A DNA stretch of 64,000 nt, taken from an uncultured Butyrivibrio sp. (GTDB lineage Bacteria > Bacillota > Clostridia > Lachnospirales > Lachnospiraceae). The translations under genes were made by a program, and so were the position numbers. Under the pieces are notes generated by a model. That model worked only from the letters and a program-made list of their open reading frames with translations, ran no database searches and was not told where the DNA came from. Of the stretch, positions 36,304 through 45,215 are shown one piece after another. Positions within the stretch are counted from its first letter, which is position 1. The number at the start of each line of letters is the position of its first letter. The stretch is from the NCBI RefSeq assembly GCF_947169445.1, contig NZ_CAMVPU010000011.1, positions 37,336 to 101,335 on the forward strand, read 5' to 3'.

Positions 36304-37403
36304 ATATTCCATTTGTGTCATTTCTTCCATTGGAGCATGAATTGAATAGTGATTTAAGAGATGCCTTTGATCGTGTATTTGCGTCTTCCTGGTATATTGA
36401 AGGAAAAGAAGATGAAGTATTTGAAAATTCATTCGCAGATTATTGCGGAAGTAGCTACTGCGTTGGCGTTGGTAATGGGTTGGATGCTTTGATGCTCAGT
36501 CTAAAGGCGCTGAACATAGGGGAAGGCGATGAAGTAATAGTTCCATCAAACACATATATAGCTACAGCGCTCGCTGTTACATATGTTGGCGCTACGCCCG
36601 TATTTGTTGAGCCAGATATAAGGACATTTAATATCAATCCTGAATTAATTGAAGAGGCCGTAACTTTTAAAACAAAAGCTATAATGCCAGTACATCTTTA
36701 TGGCCAAGCATGCGATATGGATCCGATTATGGAGATAGCAAAAAAACATGGCTTGAGAGTGGTTGAAGATTGTGCTCAAGCTCATGGAGCAACTTATAAG
36801 GGACAGAAAGTAGGTACATTTGGTGATGCTGCAGGATTTAGCTTTTATCCAGGAAAAAATCTTGGAGCACTTGGTGATGCCGGTGCTGTTGTTACTAATG
36901 ATAAGAATTTGGCTGATAAGATTCGGGCTCTTGGGAATTATGGTTCTGATTATAAATACCATCATATTTATTTGGGTAACAATAGCAGACTTGATGAGAT
37001 GCAAGCAGCATTTTTGTCAGCTAAGCTGCCTCATTTGGATAGGATGAATGAAGAACGTAGAAGAATTGCGGGAATGTATACGGAGGGAATTAAAAATACT
37101 AAGGTGATAAAACCTTATGTGAGTCCTGATTGTGTTCCGGTATGGCATATTTATGGTGTGAGATGTGATAGTCGTGATTCTCTGGAAAAACATCTGAATG
37201 AGCGTGGTATAGGAACAAACAAACATTATCCTATACCAATGCATTTACAAGCGTGCTATAAAGATTTGAATATTCTGAAAGGCGCTCTTCCGATAGCGGA
37301 GAAGATAAGCGCAACAGAGCTTAGCCTGCCGATGTATTACGGAATGACACATGAAGAAGCACAGTATGTGATTGATTCAGTTAATGAATTTAACGGGGAT
37401 TAA
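36300..37403 (+). CDS. dTDP-3-keto-6-deoxyhexose 3-aminotransferase (FdtB/QdtB-like)
   Basis: A 367-residue PLP enzyme: SSWYIEGKEDEVFE, GVGNGLDALMLSL, NTYIATALAV, VVEDCAQAHGATY (cofactor Asp) and the Schiff-base Lys in FSFYPGKNLGALGDAG. This text is closest to the FdtB/QdtB enzymes that put an amino group at C3 of dTDP-3-keto-6-deoxyhexose. The ATG at 36300 overlaps the previous stop (ATGA) with GGAG seven bases upstream. The two other enzymes of that pathway, a hexapeptide acetyltransferase and a 3,4-ketoisomerase, follow within 3 kb. Confidence 0.85.
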   Translation: MNIPFVSFLPLEHELNSDLRDAFDRVFASSWYIEGKEDEVFENSFADYCGSSYCVGVGNGLDALMLSLKALNIGEGDEVIVPSNTYIATALAVTYVGATPVFVEPDIRTFNINPELIEEAVTFKTKAIMPVHLYGQACDMDPIMEIAKKHGLRVVEDCAQAHGATYKGQKVGTFGDAAGFSFYPGKNLGALGDAGAVVTNDKNLADKIRALGNYGSDYKYHHIYLGNNSRLDEMQAAFLSAKLPHLDRMNEERRRIAGMYTEGIKNTKVIKPYVSPDCVPVWHIYGVRCDSRDSLEKHLNERGIGTNKHYPIPMHLQACYKDLNILKGALPIAEKISATELSLPMYYGMTHEEAQYVIDSVNEFNGD

Positions 37404-37404
37404 T

Positions 37405-37920
37405 ATGAGGTTGAGACATTTAGAACTTAAGGATGCACCATTAATGCTTGAATGGATGCACGACAAGAGTGTCGTAAAGGATTTGAACACAAATTTTGGA
37501 ACGAAAACAATTAAAGACTGTACTTCATTTATCGAAGGAAGCAGAGAAGTAAAGGAAAACCTTCATTTGGCTATAGTGGATGATTCGGATGAGTATATGG
37601 GAACTATTAGTTTAAAACATATTGCGGAAAGATGTGCAGAGTTTGGAATAGCAATTAGAACTGTTGCTATGGGTAAGGGATATGCTAGAGAAGCGATGGA
37701 TAAGATGTTAGAAAAAGCTTTTTCAGATTACCAATTGGATAAAGTTTATTGGTGTGTGGACCCAAAGAACGAAAGAGCATTAAGGTTTTACGATAAAAAT
37801 GGATATAAACGAGTATCGTTTGAAAAGCTTGGATTTTTATGGGGGGGGTACAGCAAAGCGCAGATTCATCGCTTTATTTGGTACCAAATTGCAAAGGAAG
37901 AAAGTGGGGGAGGTATCTAA
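37405..37920 (+). CDS. GNAT-family acetyltransferase (RimJ-like)
   Basis: A 171-residue GNAT protein beginning MRLRHLELKDAPLMLEWMHD, with MGTISLKHIAERCAEFGIAI, the CoA loop region MGKGYAREAMDKML and VYWCVDPKNERALRFYDKNGY. The chosen ATG lies one base after the preceding stop, with GGGGA upstream. It is a clear paralogue of the first 150 residues of the fusion protein at 38866, so a local duplication happened. The run of eight G at about 37842-37849 lies inside the gene and could be a slippage site. Confidence 0.8.
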   Translation: MRLRHLELKDAPLMLEWMHDKSVVKDLNTNFGTKTIKDCTSFIEGSREVKENLHLAIVDDSDEYMGTISLKHIAERCAEFGIAIRTVAMGKGYAREAMDKMLEKAFSDYQLDKVYWCVDPKNERALRFYDKNGYKRVSFEKLGFLWGGYSKAQIHRFIWYQIAKEESGGGI

Positions 37921-37986
37921 TCAGCTTCTCCTTGATACAAACGAACAATACAATTTCCTCTTATCGAAAGTATGGGAGGTAATAGT

Positions 37987-38853
37987 ATGAGCATTACAAA
38001 GCAAGGGATGAATTGTGTTATTGGAGAAGTATCTGTTGGTGATAATGTCACATTAGGTCATAATTGTATAATCGAAGATGGGGTGATTATAGGAGACAAT
38101 GCATACATAGACAGTAATGTAATAATACGACGAGGTGTGAAAATTGGAAATGATGCCTTTGTCGGTGCGAATTGCATTATTGGTGAGTATTTGATGGATT
38201 TCTGCATTGATCGACAAATTCATGATCATTCGCTAGTTATAGGAGATAATTCTTTAATTCGCAGTGGCTCAATTATATACTCCGATTCATTTATCGGAGA
38301 CAATTTTCAAACAGGTCATCAAGTAACAATACGTGAGGATTCAAAGATAGGAAACAATGTAAGCGTAGGAACGCTATCTGATATACAAGGTAATTGCAGG
38401 ATAGGTAACTATGTAAGGCTGCATAGTAATGTGCATATAGGGCAGTTGTCTGTGATTGATGATTTCGTATGGATTTATCCATATGTGATTCTTACCAATG
38501 ACCCGACACCACCTTCGGAAAGCTTCAAGGGGGTTCATGTGTGTTCGTTTGCAGTTATTGCTACATCTGCGTTGATAATGCCAGGATTAGAAATAGGACA
38601 AGATGCATTGGTTGCAGGAGGTGCAATAGTTACAAAAAGTGTTTCGCCATATCAAGTTGTAGCAGGAAATCCGGCAAAACCCATTTCTGATGTGAGGCAA
38701 CTTAAAAGTAAAATTACAGGAGAAGTGGTTTATCCATGGCGAGATCATTTCAAGAGAGCAATGCCTTGGAATGAGTCTGATTTTGAACATTGGTATAGTG
38801 GATTGTCTTATGAAGAGAAACAAAACATCCATATATTAAATATAGTTGATTAG
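37987..38853 (+). CDS. Hexapeptide-repeat sugar N-acyltransferase (FdtC/QdtC-like)
   Basis: A 288-residue left-handed beta-helix protein with many [LIV]G-type hexapeptides (IGEVSVGDNVTLGHNC, IGDNAYIDSNVIIRRG, VKIGNDAFVGANCII), an inserted loop MDFCIDRQIHDHSL and a C-terminal helical region. The ATG has GGGAGG upstream. Placed between the 3-aminotransferase and the 3,4-ketoisomerase fusion, it is the likely enzyme that acetylates the 3-amino group of dTDP-3-amino-3,6-dideoxyhexose (Fuc3NAc or Qui3NAc). It is longer than a minimal FdtC because of the C-terminal extension. Confidence 0.8.
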   Translation: MSITKQGMNCVIGEVSVGDNVTLGHNCIIEDGVIIGDNAYIDSNVIIRRGVKIGNDAFVGANCIIGEYLMDFCIDRQIHDHSLVIGDNSLIRSGSIIYSDSFIGDNFQTGHQVTIREDSKIGNNVSVGTLSDIQGNCRIGNYVRLHSNVHIGQLSVIDDFVWIYPYVILTNDPTPPSESFKGVHVCSFAVIATSALIMPGLEIGQDALVAGGAIVTKSVSPYQVVAGNPAKPISDVRQLKSKITGEVVYPWRDHFKRAMPWNESDFEHWYSGLSYEEKQNIHILNIVD

Positions 38854-38865
38854 TGAAGGGAATAT

Positions 38866-39801
38866 ATGAAATTAAGAGACTTAGAACTAAAAGATTTGCC
38901 TTTGATGAAGGAGTGGATGCAAGATAAAAGCATCACGTCAGCATATAGGAGAAATTTTGAAGAATTAACGGATAATGATATTACAAATTTTATATTGAAC
39001 AGCAAGAATGATCATTCAACTTGTCATTGTGCGATAGTTTCTGATATTGATGAATATATGGGAACAGTTAGTTTGAAGCATATAGAAAATGGTACAGCGG
39101 AACTAGCTATTATTGTTAGAAAAGGCGCCATGAGACGGGGGTATGCATGGTTTGGGATGGAGGAAATATTAGATAAGGCTTTTCAAGAATATAATCTTGA
39201 CTCTGTATATTGGTGTGTAAATAGAGCGAATGAAAGGGCGCTTCGGTTTTACGATAAGCATAGTTTTCACGAAGTAATAGATGTACCTAATAATGTGCTT
39301 AAGCGATACGAAGACATGGAATCGCTTAAATGGTATTCGGTGCTTAAAGGGGATGAAATAAATATTAGGGACTACGTTGCCGGATGCAAGGTGATACACA
39401 TCAAGACAATTCCAACCGTGGATTCAGGTGAGCTTTCTTTCTTCGAAGGAACACATGAGGTACCTTTTGAGATAAAACGTATCTATTATATTTCAAAAGT
39501 ACCCGAAGGAACAAGGCGTGGTTTTCATGCTCACAAAGAGTTGAAGCAGGTTTTGTTCTGTCCATATGGGAGAATACAGATAATTCTTGAAAATAAAAAT
39601 GGCAGAGAAGAAATCGAATTATCAGATCCAAGCATAGGCATTGTGATAGAAGAGTGCACTTGGAGAGAAATGTTATGGCTTCAGAAGGACTCGGTGTTAT
39701 GTGTCGCTGCCTCAGATTTTTACAAGGTTGAAGACTATATAAGAGATTATGATGAGTTTAGGTGCTTTATATCATCTGAAGGCAAGGGAGATGAAAAATG
39801 A
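38866..39801 (+). CDS. GNAT acetyltransferase fused to dTDP-sugar 3,4-ketoisomerase (FdtA/QdtA/WxcM-like)
   Basis: Two domains. Residues 1-150 are GNAT (MKLRDLELKDLPLMKEWMQD, MGTVSLKHIENGTAEL, MRRGYAWFGMEEILD, VYWCVNRANERALRFYDKH). Residues 172-305 are a cupin of the FdtA/QdtA type (IPTVDSGELSFFEG, FEIKRIYYISKVPEGTRRGFHAHKEL with the catalytic His pair, LWLQKDSVLCVAASDFY). The cupin turns dTDP-4-keto-6-deoxyglucose into the 3-keto isomer, the substrate of the aminotransferase at 36300. Known bifunctional FdtD pairs the cupin with a hexapeptide acetyltransferase; here the partner is a GNAT domain. Confidence 0.85.
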   Translation: MKLRDLELKDLPLMKEWMQDKSITSAYRRNFEELTDNDITNFILNSKNDHSTCHCAIVSDIDEYMGTVSLKHIENGTAELAIIVRKGAMRRGYAWFGMEEILDKAFQEYNLDSVYWCVNRANERALRFYDKHSFHEVIDVPNNVLKRYEDMESLKWYSVLKGDEINIRDYVAGCKVIHIKTIPTVDSGELSFFEGTHEVPFEIKRIYYISKVPEGTRRGFHAHKELKQVLFCPYGRIQIILENKNGREEIELSDPSIGIVIEECTWREMLWLQKDSVLCVAASDFYKVEDYIRDYDEFRCFISSEGKGDEK

Positions 39802-40901
39802 TAAAAGTTTGTCATGTCACGTGCGTACATTTACCGTATGATGTAAGAATATTTGAAAAGGAATGCATATCACTTTCGAAGGCAGGGTATGAAACACACT
39901 TGGTTCAACAGGGTGAGTCTGGAGAAAGAAATGATGTAATTATTCATGGATACGGAAAGCCTCAAATTGGAAGAGTAAGAAGAATGCTTATTGATGCAAA
40001 AAGAGCGTACAATACAGCGCTGTCTATTGATGCAGATATATATCATTTCCATGATCCAGAGTTTATGTATTATGGTTATAAATTAAAGAAAAAAGGTAAG
40101 ATAGTGATATTTGATAGTCATGAGAATACAGCTGAGTTGATTAAAGAAAAACAGTATCTTCCCAAATTTCTTCGTCCTATTATTTCTTTTTTATATCGGA
40201 ATTACGAAAGAATTATTTGCAATAAGCTTGACGCTATAGTTTATCCTTCTGATGAATGGACAAATACTGCCAAACAATTAAACAAAAATTATGAACTAAT
40301 ATCAAATTATCCTATAGTTAAGGATGTTCCATCAAAGGATAAAGTAAAGGGACAAATTGCATTTGCCGGAACCATTACAGAAAGATGGTGCCATGAAGCG
40401 ATATTAAGCGCAATTAAGGACATAGAGGGAATCAATTATGTTTTATGTGGTCGTATTCCTGATGAATATATGACCCGTTTAGAAAAGAATGAGGGGTGGA
40501 AGAAAGTAACATATAATGGGCAGGTTTCTCATGATGAAGTATATGATATTTTAGCTACTAGTACTATAGGAGTTGCAATACTTGAGCCAGGGCATAATAC
40601 CAATTGGGAAAGAGGAACACTAGGGTGTTTAAAAATATTTGAAGAAATGATGATGGAAATCCCAATAATTTGCACGAATTTTGTTTTGTGGAAGGAATTT
40701 GTTGAGGAATTTCATTGTGGAATATGTGTTCAATGTAATAATATTGAACAAATCAAAAAGGCAATTATTTATCTATTAAATAATCCTGATGAGGCATTAT
40801 TGATGGGAAAAAATGGACGGAAAGCGGTAGAGGAACGATTTAATTGGAAAAATGAAGAAAAAAAACTATTGAACTTATATATGAGGATTTTACATCAATG
40901 A
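39798..40901 (+). CDS. GT4-family glycosyltransferase
   Basis: A 367-residue GT-B protein starting MIKVCHVTCVHLPYDVRIFEKEC, the usual opening of capsule GT4 enzymes. YHFHDPEFM and VIFDSHENTAEL lie in the N-terminal half, and IAFAGTITERWCHEAIL and GCLKIFEEMMMEIPIICTN in the donor-binding half. It overlaps the preceding stop by four bases and the next start by four. Donor unknown; acts on the cytoplasmic face. Confidence 0.87.
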   Translation: MIKVCHVTCVHLPYDVRIFEKECISLSKAGYETHLVQQGESGERNDVIIHGYGKPQIGRVRRMLIDAKRAYNTALSIDADIYHFHDPEFMYYGYKLKKKGKIVIFDSHENTAELIKEKQYLPKFLRPIISFLYRNYERIICNKLDAIVYPSDEWTNTAKQLNKNYELISNYPIVKDVPSKDKVKGQIAFAGTITERWCHEAILSAIKDIEGINYVLCGRIPDEYMTRLEKNEGWKKVTYNGQVSHDEVYDILATSTIGVAILEPGHNTNWERGTLGCLKIFEEMMMEIPIICTNFVLWKEFVEEFHCGICVQCNNIEQIKKAIIYLLNNPDEALLMGKNGRKAVEERFNWKNEEKKLLNLYMRILHQ

Positions 40902-42208
40902 TAGAAAAGACAAATTTTGTAAAACCCAAATTTATTGAAGATCGATTGTTTATACTGGCGATTTTTTTTAGAATTACTTCCGATATGGTATATAGACTAT
41001 ATCTATCTAAGATGTATGCATATCAAGGGTTTATAAATGATTTTACTGTGGATCGCTATGTAGAATCCTGGTTGATTTTTGTATGCCTTTACTTTTTTAT
41101 GAATTTTAAGAATAAGAATGATATTCGTTTATCGTATTTGGTTAATGTGCTTCTATATTATTTAAGTATAACGCCATTTACTACGCTTGTGGCATATGGC
41201 GTTGGTTCTGACTTGTTTGTAATCTGTAATTCGATATATTGGACTATACTAATATTTGGAATCAGATTTATTAACAGATTACCATATATTTCATACAAGA
41301 AAGTTGTAATACCAAATTATATGGTTGAAGATAGGGCTGTTTTTTCTTTTTCGATTATTGCAGCTTTAGTTATTGTTTATATTTCTGCCAGGTACACAGG
41401 TTTTAGATTTGGAATAGGAATTTCTTCTGTTTATTCTTTGCGCTCCGAGGTAAGGACATATGGTATTCCAATAGTTATAAACTATATGTTTTGTTGGACG
41501 CGAACGTTGATATCCATTTTCTATGCATATAGTTTATACCAAAGAAAATGGATACAAGCAATTATATTTGTAGTATTACAGATTCTTGCTTTTAACATTG
41601 ATGGTATGAAATCTACATTGTTTATGATTCCTCTTGTTTCAGCAGTCATTTTGTTTGTTGCGAAGGAAAAGATGGATATTGTATTAGGAATCAGTATTGC
41701 TTCAATAGTGATTTTTGTTTGTGCTCTTATGGAACCAAATATCTTTGGAACTTATATTACTTGTATTTACATAGTATATAGAACATTTTTTTTGCCAACG
41801 CATATTGGTAGTAGTTTTTTTGATTATTTTACTAGTCATGAACCAGATTATTTTAGGTCAAGCTTTCTTAGACGTTTGGGTATTGGAAGCCCATATTCTC
41901 CTCCAGGTATTGATTTTATCATTAGCGGTACATATTATGGAAGCGAAAACTCTGCAGCAAACAATGGTCTAATTTCAGATGCTATTGCTAATTTGGGGAT
42001 AATGGGAGTAGTAATAATGCCATTGGTAGTATGCATGGTTTTGAGGTATTTGGATCGTTGTACGGCTAGATTGAATATGGAAATAATCCTAGTTGTTGCT
42101 TTTTCTGTTTCGCTTATTCTCATGAATGCGTTTATTTCCGTAGCACTAGTTACGAATGGGATATTAGTTTTAGGAGTAGTACTTATATATATGAAAAGAG
42201 GACGATAG
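40898..42208 (+). CDS. Wzy-like oligosaccharide repeat-unit polymerase
   Basis: A 436-residue membrane protein with about 11-12 hydrophobic helices and a large external loop (about residues 300-350) containing SSFLRRLGIGSPYSPPGIDF and GSENSAANNGLISDAIANLG. The latter is the polar pattern before a late helix in Wzy and the oligosaccharide repeat-unit polymerase family. These proteins join lipid-linked repeat units outside the membrane. It ends the first tightly overlapped gene run; a 230-base gap follows. Confidence 0.78.
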   Translation: MIEKTNFVKPKFIEDRLFILAIFFRITSDMVYRLYLSKMYAYQGFINDFTVDRYVESWLIFVCLYFFMNFKNKNDIRLSYLVNVLLYYLSITPFTTLVAYGVGSDLFVICNSIYWTILIFGIRFINRLPYISYKKVVIPNYMVEDRAVFSFSIIAALVIVYISARYTGFRFGIGISSVYSLRSEVRTYGIPIVINYMFCWTRTLISIFYAYSLYQRKWIQAIIFVVLQILAFNIDGMKSTLFMIPLVSAVILFVAKEKMDIVLGISIASIVIFVCALMEPNIFGTYITCIYIVYRTFFLPTHIGSSFFDYFTSHEPDYFRSSFLRRLGIGSPYSPPGIDFIISGTYYGSENSAANNGLISDAIANLGIMGVVIMPLVVCMVLRYLDRCTARLNMEIILVVAFSVSLILMNAFISVALVTNGILVLGVVLIYMKRGR

Positions 42209-42384
42209 ACATTTTGCGAAAAAACAGTGTTAATGTATCTATATGTTAAACCAAGAATGTCAGTGATGTTAAAAGTGGATAAAATGAGGCAATATTGTTT
42301 CTTTTGAATAATAATATTTTGTAAAATGGTATTTTATTTATCTGTATAGTATTTGTTGGGGTATATGAGGAAAAATCCATCAAG

Positions 42385-42403
42385 TTAGTTCGTACCTAAC
42401 TAA
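42385..42403 (+). promoter_or_regulatory. Short inverted repeat in the gap before the acyl-activation genes
   Basis: TTAGTT (42385-42390) and AACTAA (42398-42403) flank a seven-base spacer, with an overlapping AGTTAG/CTAACT pairing. It may be a small operator or hairpin. The rest of the gap at 42209-42438 is AT-rich and shows no gene or clear terminator. Confidence 0.25.
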
Positions 42404-42438
42404 ATGTTGTGTTCAGCAACGATATATAGGAGAGAATA

Positions 42439-43989
42439 ATGATGAGAAGTAAAATTGCAGATTTATTTTATGAAAACGCTGAAGCTACTCCGGGAAAGCT
42501 AGCAATTTGGTGTGATGGGAAAACGGCTACATACAATGAAATGTCCACTCTGGTCAGTCAGTATTCTAATTTATTATTATGTCTAGGTGTAGAGTATGGT
42601 GATCACATAGCAATTCCTATGAATAACAGCATAGAATCAGTTGCTCTGTTTTTTTCAGCAGCAGATTTGGGAGTCTGTATAGTACCTCTTAATCCGTCAC
42701 TTCCTTTATCGGCGGTTAGAGCAGCGATGGAAGCAGGAGATATAAAACATGTAATTGCTAGAAAATCATTTTTTGCTGATTGTGAAAAAAGTGGTGGGTT
42801 GGAAATATCAGGTTTTTCTATTTGCCTTGATCAAGATTGTCCGGGAACTATACCTTTTTCAAAGATTAATGAGATGTCTACAGATAGACCAGAGATAGGT
42901 CATGACATAGATGGTTCAGAGAGTTTAATACTAACAATGACTTCGGGATCAACAGGTACTCCCAAGCCGATAGACATAAGTCAAGATAATAAATATGAGC
43001 GTTCGATGGCACATATAAGAGTATATAAGATAACTACGGAAGATAAGATTCTTGCTGCGACACCTTTGTACCATTCTTTAGCTGAACGTCTTGTCATTCT
43101 TCCGTTGATTATAGGTGCAACGTCAATACTTCTCCCGCGTTTTACTCCTGCAATTTGGCTTGAGTGTGTGGAGGAACAGAAACCAACATTTACTATAGCT
43201 GTTTCAGCACAGTTGGCTCAGATACTTGAACTTCTTAAGAAAACAGATGCACCAAAGATTACGAGTTTTAGAAGTATTGTTTCTTCATCAGCACTTCTTG
43301 AAGCAAGTGTAAAATATGAACTAATAGAGCTTCTCAATTGTGAATTTCATGAGATGTATGGAACATCAGAGACGTCAACAGTTAGTAATATTTGCTTCCA
43401 AGAGGCTAAAGACAAACAAAACTCTGTAGGCAAACCTTTTGATGAAGTAAAGATAAGAATACTTCGTGATGAAAGTGAGTCTGATTTTGACACGGATTGC
43501 GCAGTGGGAGAAGTTGGTGAGATAGCGGTCAAGTCTAAACTTCAGTGTAAGGGATACTATAAGCAGTTAACCATGATGCAGGCAGCTATGTTTGGGGATT
43601 ATTTCCGTACGGGCGATCTTGGATATCTAGATGAAGATGGATATCTTTACTTTTCAGGACGGAAAAAAGAACTCATTATTACAGGTGCTATAAACGTATA
43701 TCCACATGATATTGATGTGGTGGTGGGGAAGTTGCCTGAAGTACAGGAGTGTGCAGCTTTTGCATATCCAGATGATCGTCTTGGAGAGATTGTGGCGTTA
43801 GCTGTTGTAGCTAAGGAAAACGAAGAAATCAATCTTAGAGCACTAAAGACATACTGTGCGAGAAATCTGGCTGACTTCCAGCAACCCCACAAGATTTTTG
43901 TAATAGATAAGCTACCTAAAAATACTATGGGCAAGCTTCAAAGGATGGCTATACTAGATTATATCCGCGAGTCAGGTTTAGATAAGTAA
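42439..43989 (+). CDS. AMP-forming acyl-CoA/acyl-ACP synthetase
   Basis: A 516-residue adenylation enzyme: P-loop TMTSGSTGTPKPI, the MYGTSETSTVSN motif, DYFRTGDLGYLDEDGYLYFSGRKK with the hinge region, and the C-terminal catalytic Lys in LPKNTMGKLQR. It activates a carboxylic acid as acyl-AMP and passes it to a thiol. The gene for a stand-alone acyl carrier protein follows 16 bases later, so that ACP is the probable acceptor. AGGAGAG precedes the ATG. The acid is not predictable from sequence alone; within a polysaccharide operon the product is probably an acyl decoration of a sugar. Confidence 0.87.
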   Translation: MMRSKIADLFYENAEATPGKLAIWCDGKTATYNEMSTLVSQYSNLLLCLGVEYGDHIAIPMNNSIESVALFFSAADLGVCIVPLNPSLPLSAVRAAMEAGDIKHVIARKSFFADCEKSGGLEISGFSICLDQDCPGTIPFSKINEMSTDRPEIGHDIDGSESLILTMTSGSTGTPKPIDISQDNKYERSMAHIRVYKITTEDKILAATPLYHSLAERLVILPLIIGATSILLPRFTPAIWLECVEEQKPTFTIAVSAQLAQILELLKKTDAPKITSFRSIVSSSALLEASVKYELIELLNCEFHEMYGTSETSTVSNICFQEAKDKQNSVGKPFDEVKIRILRDESESDFDTDCAVGEVGEIAVKSKLQCKGYYKQLTMMQAAMFGDYFRTGDLGYLDEDGYLYFSGRKKELIITGAINVYPHDIDVVVGKLPEVQECAAFAYPDDRLGEIVALAVVAKENEEINLRALKTYCARNLADFQQPHKIFVIDKLPKNTMGKLQRMAILDYIRESGLDK

Positions 43990-44004
43990 AGGAGTGTAAG
44001 CAAA

Positions 44005-44259
44005 ATGGAGAATATAAAAGATTTTGTTATTGAATACATTCAACGTGAATACACAATTCCTGAAGATAAGGATATTATGAGTCTGAACTATGTGGAAGAA
44101 GGTTATATAGATTCTTTAGGACTTATTCAGTTTATTGCTGTAATAGAGGATGAATTTGGAATTACATTCACAGACGAGGATTTAAAAGGTGAAGATATAA
44201 AGGTTGTTGGCAAGGTGGTAGAACTTGTTAAGCGTAAGATGGAGGTAGATGCGAAATGA
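44005..44259 (+). CDS. Acyl carrier protein
   Basis: An 84-residue acidic four-helix protein. The phosphopantetheine Ser lies in EGYIDSLGLIQFI, the DSL motif at about residue 37, followed by FGITFTDEDLKGED and a final amphipathic helix. A 4'-phosphopantetheinyl transferase must come from elsewhere. The stop overlaps the next start by four bases. Its place between the adenylating enzyme and an aldolase-type enzyme makes it a dedicated carrier rather than the fatty-acid-synthesis ACP. Confidence 0.92.
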   Translation: MENIKDFVIEYIQREYTIPEDKDIMSLNYVEEGYIDSLGLIQFIAVIEDEFGITFTDEDLKGEDIKVVGKVVELVKRKMEVDAK

Positions 44260-45203
44260 CTGTTGAAGGAATAAAAGTAGTTGACGCAACACTTCGTGAT
44301 GGTGGCTTGGTTAATGACTTTTTCTTCGATGATGATTTCGTTAAAGCTTTGTATAAGGCCAACATTGAAGCTGGTATTGACTACATGGAGTTTGGCTATC
44401 GCGCAAGTAAGAAGCAGTTTGATCCTAAGAATTTTGGAAAATGGAAGTTTACCAGCGATAAGGATGTATGGAATGTTATAGGTGAAAAGAATCCTAGATT
44501 AAAACTATCTATTATGGTTGATGTTGGAAGAACTGACTTTAGGGAAGATATTGGACCAAGGAAAGATAGTCCAATCGATCTGTTTAGAGTTGCTACGTAC
44601 ATAGAAACAATACCAGAAGCCATTGAGATGATTGATTATATTAGCTCTCTTGGATATGAGACTACTTGTAATATAATGGCGATTTCTAAATGTACAGATG
44701 AGCAGATTGCTAATGCACTGTATCAGTTAGCACAAACGCCTGCATTGGCAATATATATTGTAGATAGTTATGGGGCTTTGTATCCAAAGCAGGCGCGAAA
44801 GCTTACAAGGCTGTACCATCAAATTTTAGCTCCTGCTGGTAAAGAAGTTGGAATGCATGCTCACAATAATCAGCAGTGTGCATTTGCAAATACGCTTGAA
44901 GCTAAAGACTTGGGAGCAAAGTGGCTAGATGGAACAGCGTTTGGAATGGGGCGTGGCGCTGGTAACTGCCATTCGGAGGCATTGATAGCATATTTGAATG
45001 GAAAAAAGTATCACGTTGAGCCTCTTCTAAAGCTTGTTGAAGATTGGATGTTGTCTATGAAAGAGAATGGGGTTGAGTGGGGGTATAACACTTCGTATAT
45101 GCTCACAGGTCTTACAAATCAACATCCACGAACAGCAATTGCTGCAACTAAGAAAAAAGATTATCAGTACATCGAACAATTAAAGTTTTTATCATATCAA
45201 TGA
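44256..45203 (+). CDS. HMGL-like (DRE-TIM) aldolase/lyase
   Basis: A 315-residue TIM-barrel enzyme of the pyruvate-carboxyltransferase/HMG-CoA-lyase superfamily. The catalytic VVDATLRDGGLVND (Arg-Asp of the DRE-like motif) is at residues 8-21, and the metal-binding GMHAHNNQQCAFANT (HxH) is near residue 200. GMGRGAGNCHSEAL closes the barrel, as in 4-hydroxy-2-oxovalerate aldolases. Such enzymes make or break a carbon-carbon bond next to a keto acid. It overlaps the ACP gene, so it may build or process the acyl group carried by that ACP. The exact reaction is not readable. Confidence 0.82.
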   Translation: MTVEGIKVVDATLRDGGLVNDFFFDDDFVKALYKANIEAGIDYMEFGYRASKKQFDPKNFGKWKFTSDKDVWNVIGEKNPRLKLSIMVDVGRTDFREDIGPRKDSPIDLFRVATYIETIPEAIEMIDYISSLGYETTCNIMAISKCTDEQIANALYQLAQTPALAIYIVDSYGALYPKQARKLTRLYHQILAPAGKEVGMHAHNNQQCAFANTLEAKDLGAKWLDGTAFGMGRGAGNCHSEALIAYLNGKKYHVEPLLKLVEDWMLSMKENGVEWGYNTSYMLTGLTNQHPRTAIAATKKKDYQYIEQLKFLSYQ

Positions 45204-45215
45204 GGATTAGTAAGA

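Noticed and set aside
37799..37990. Alternative reading frame over the end of the GNAT gene
   Set aside because: The GNAT frame matches the paralogue at 38866 through its last strand (FIWYQI versus LKWYSV), so the other frame is a shadow.
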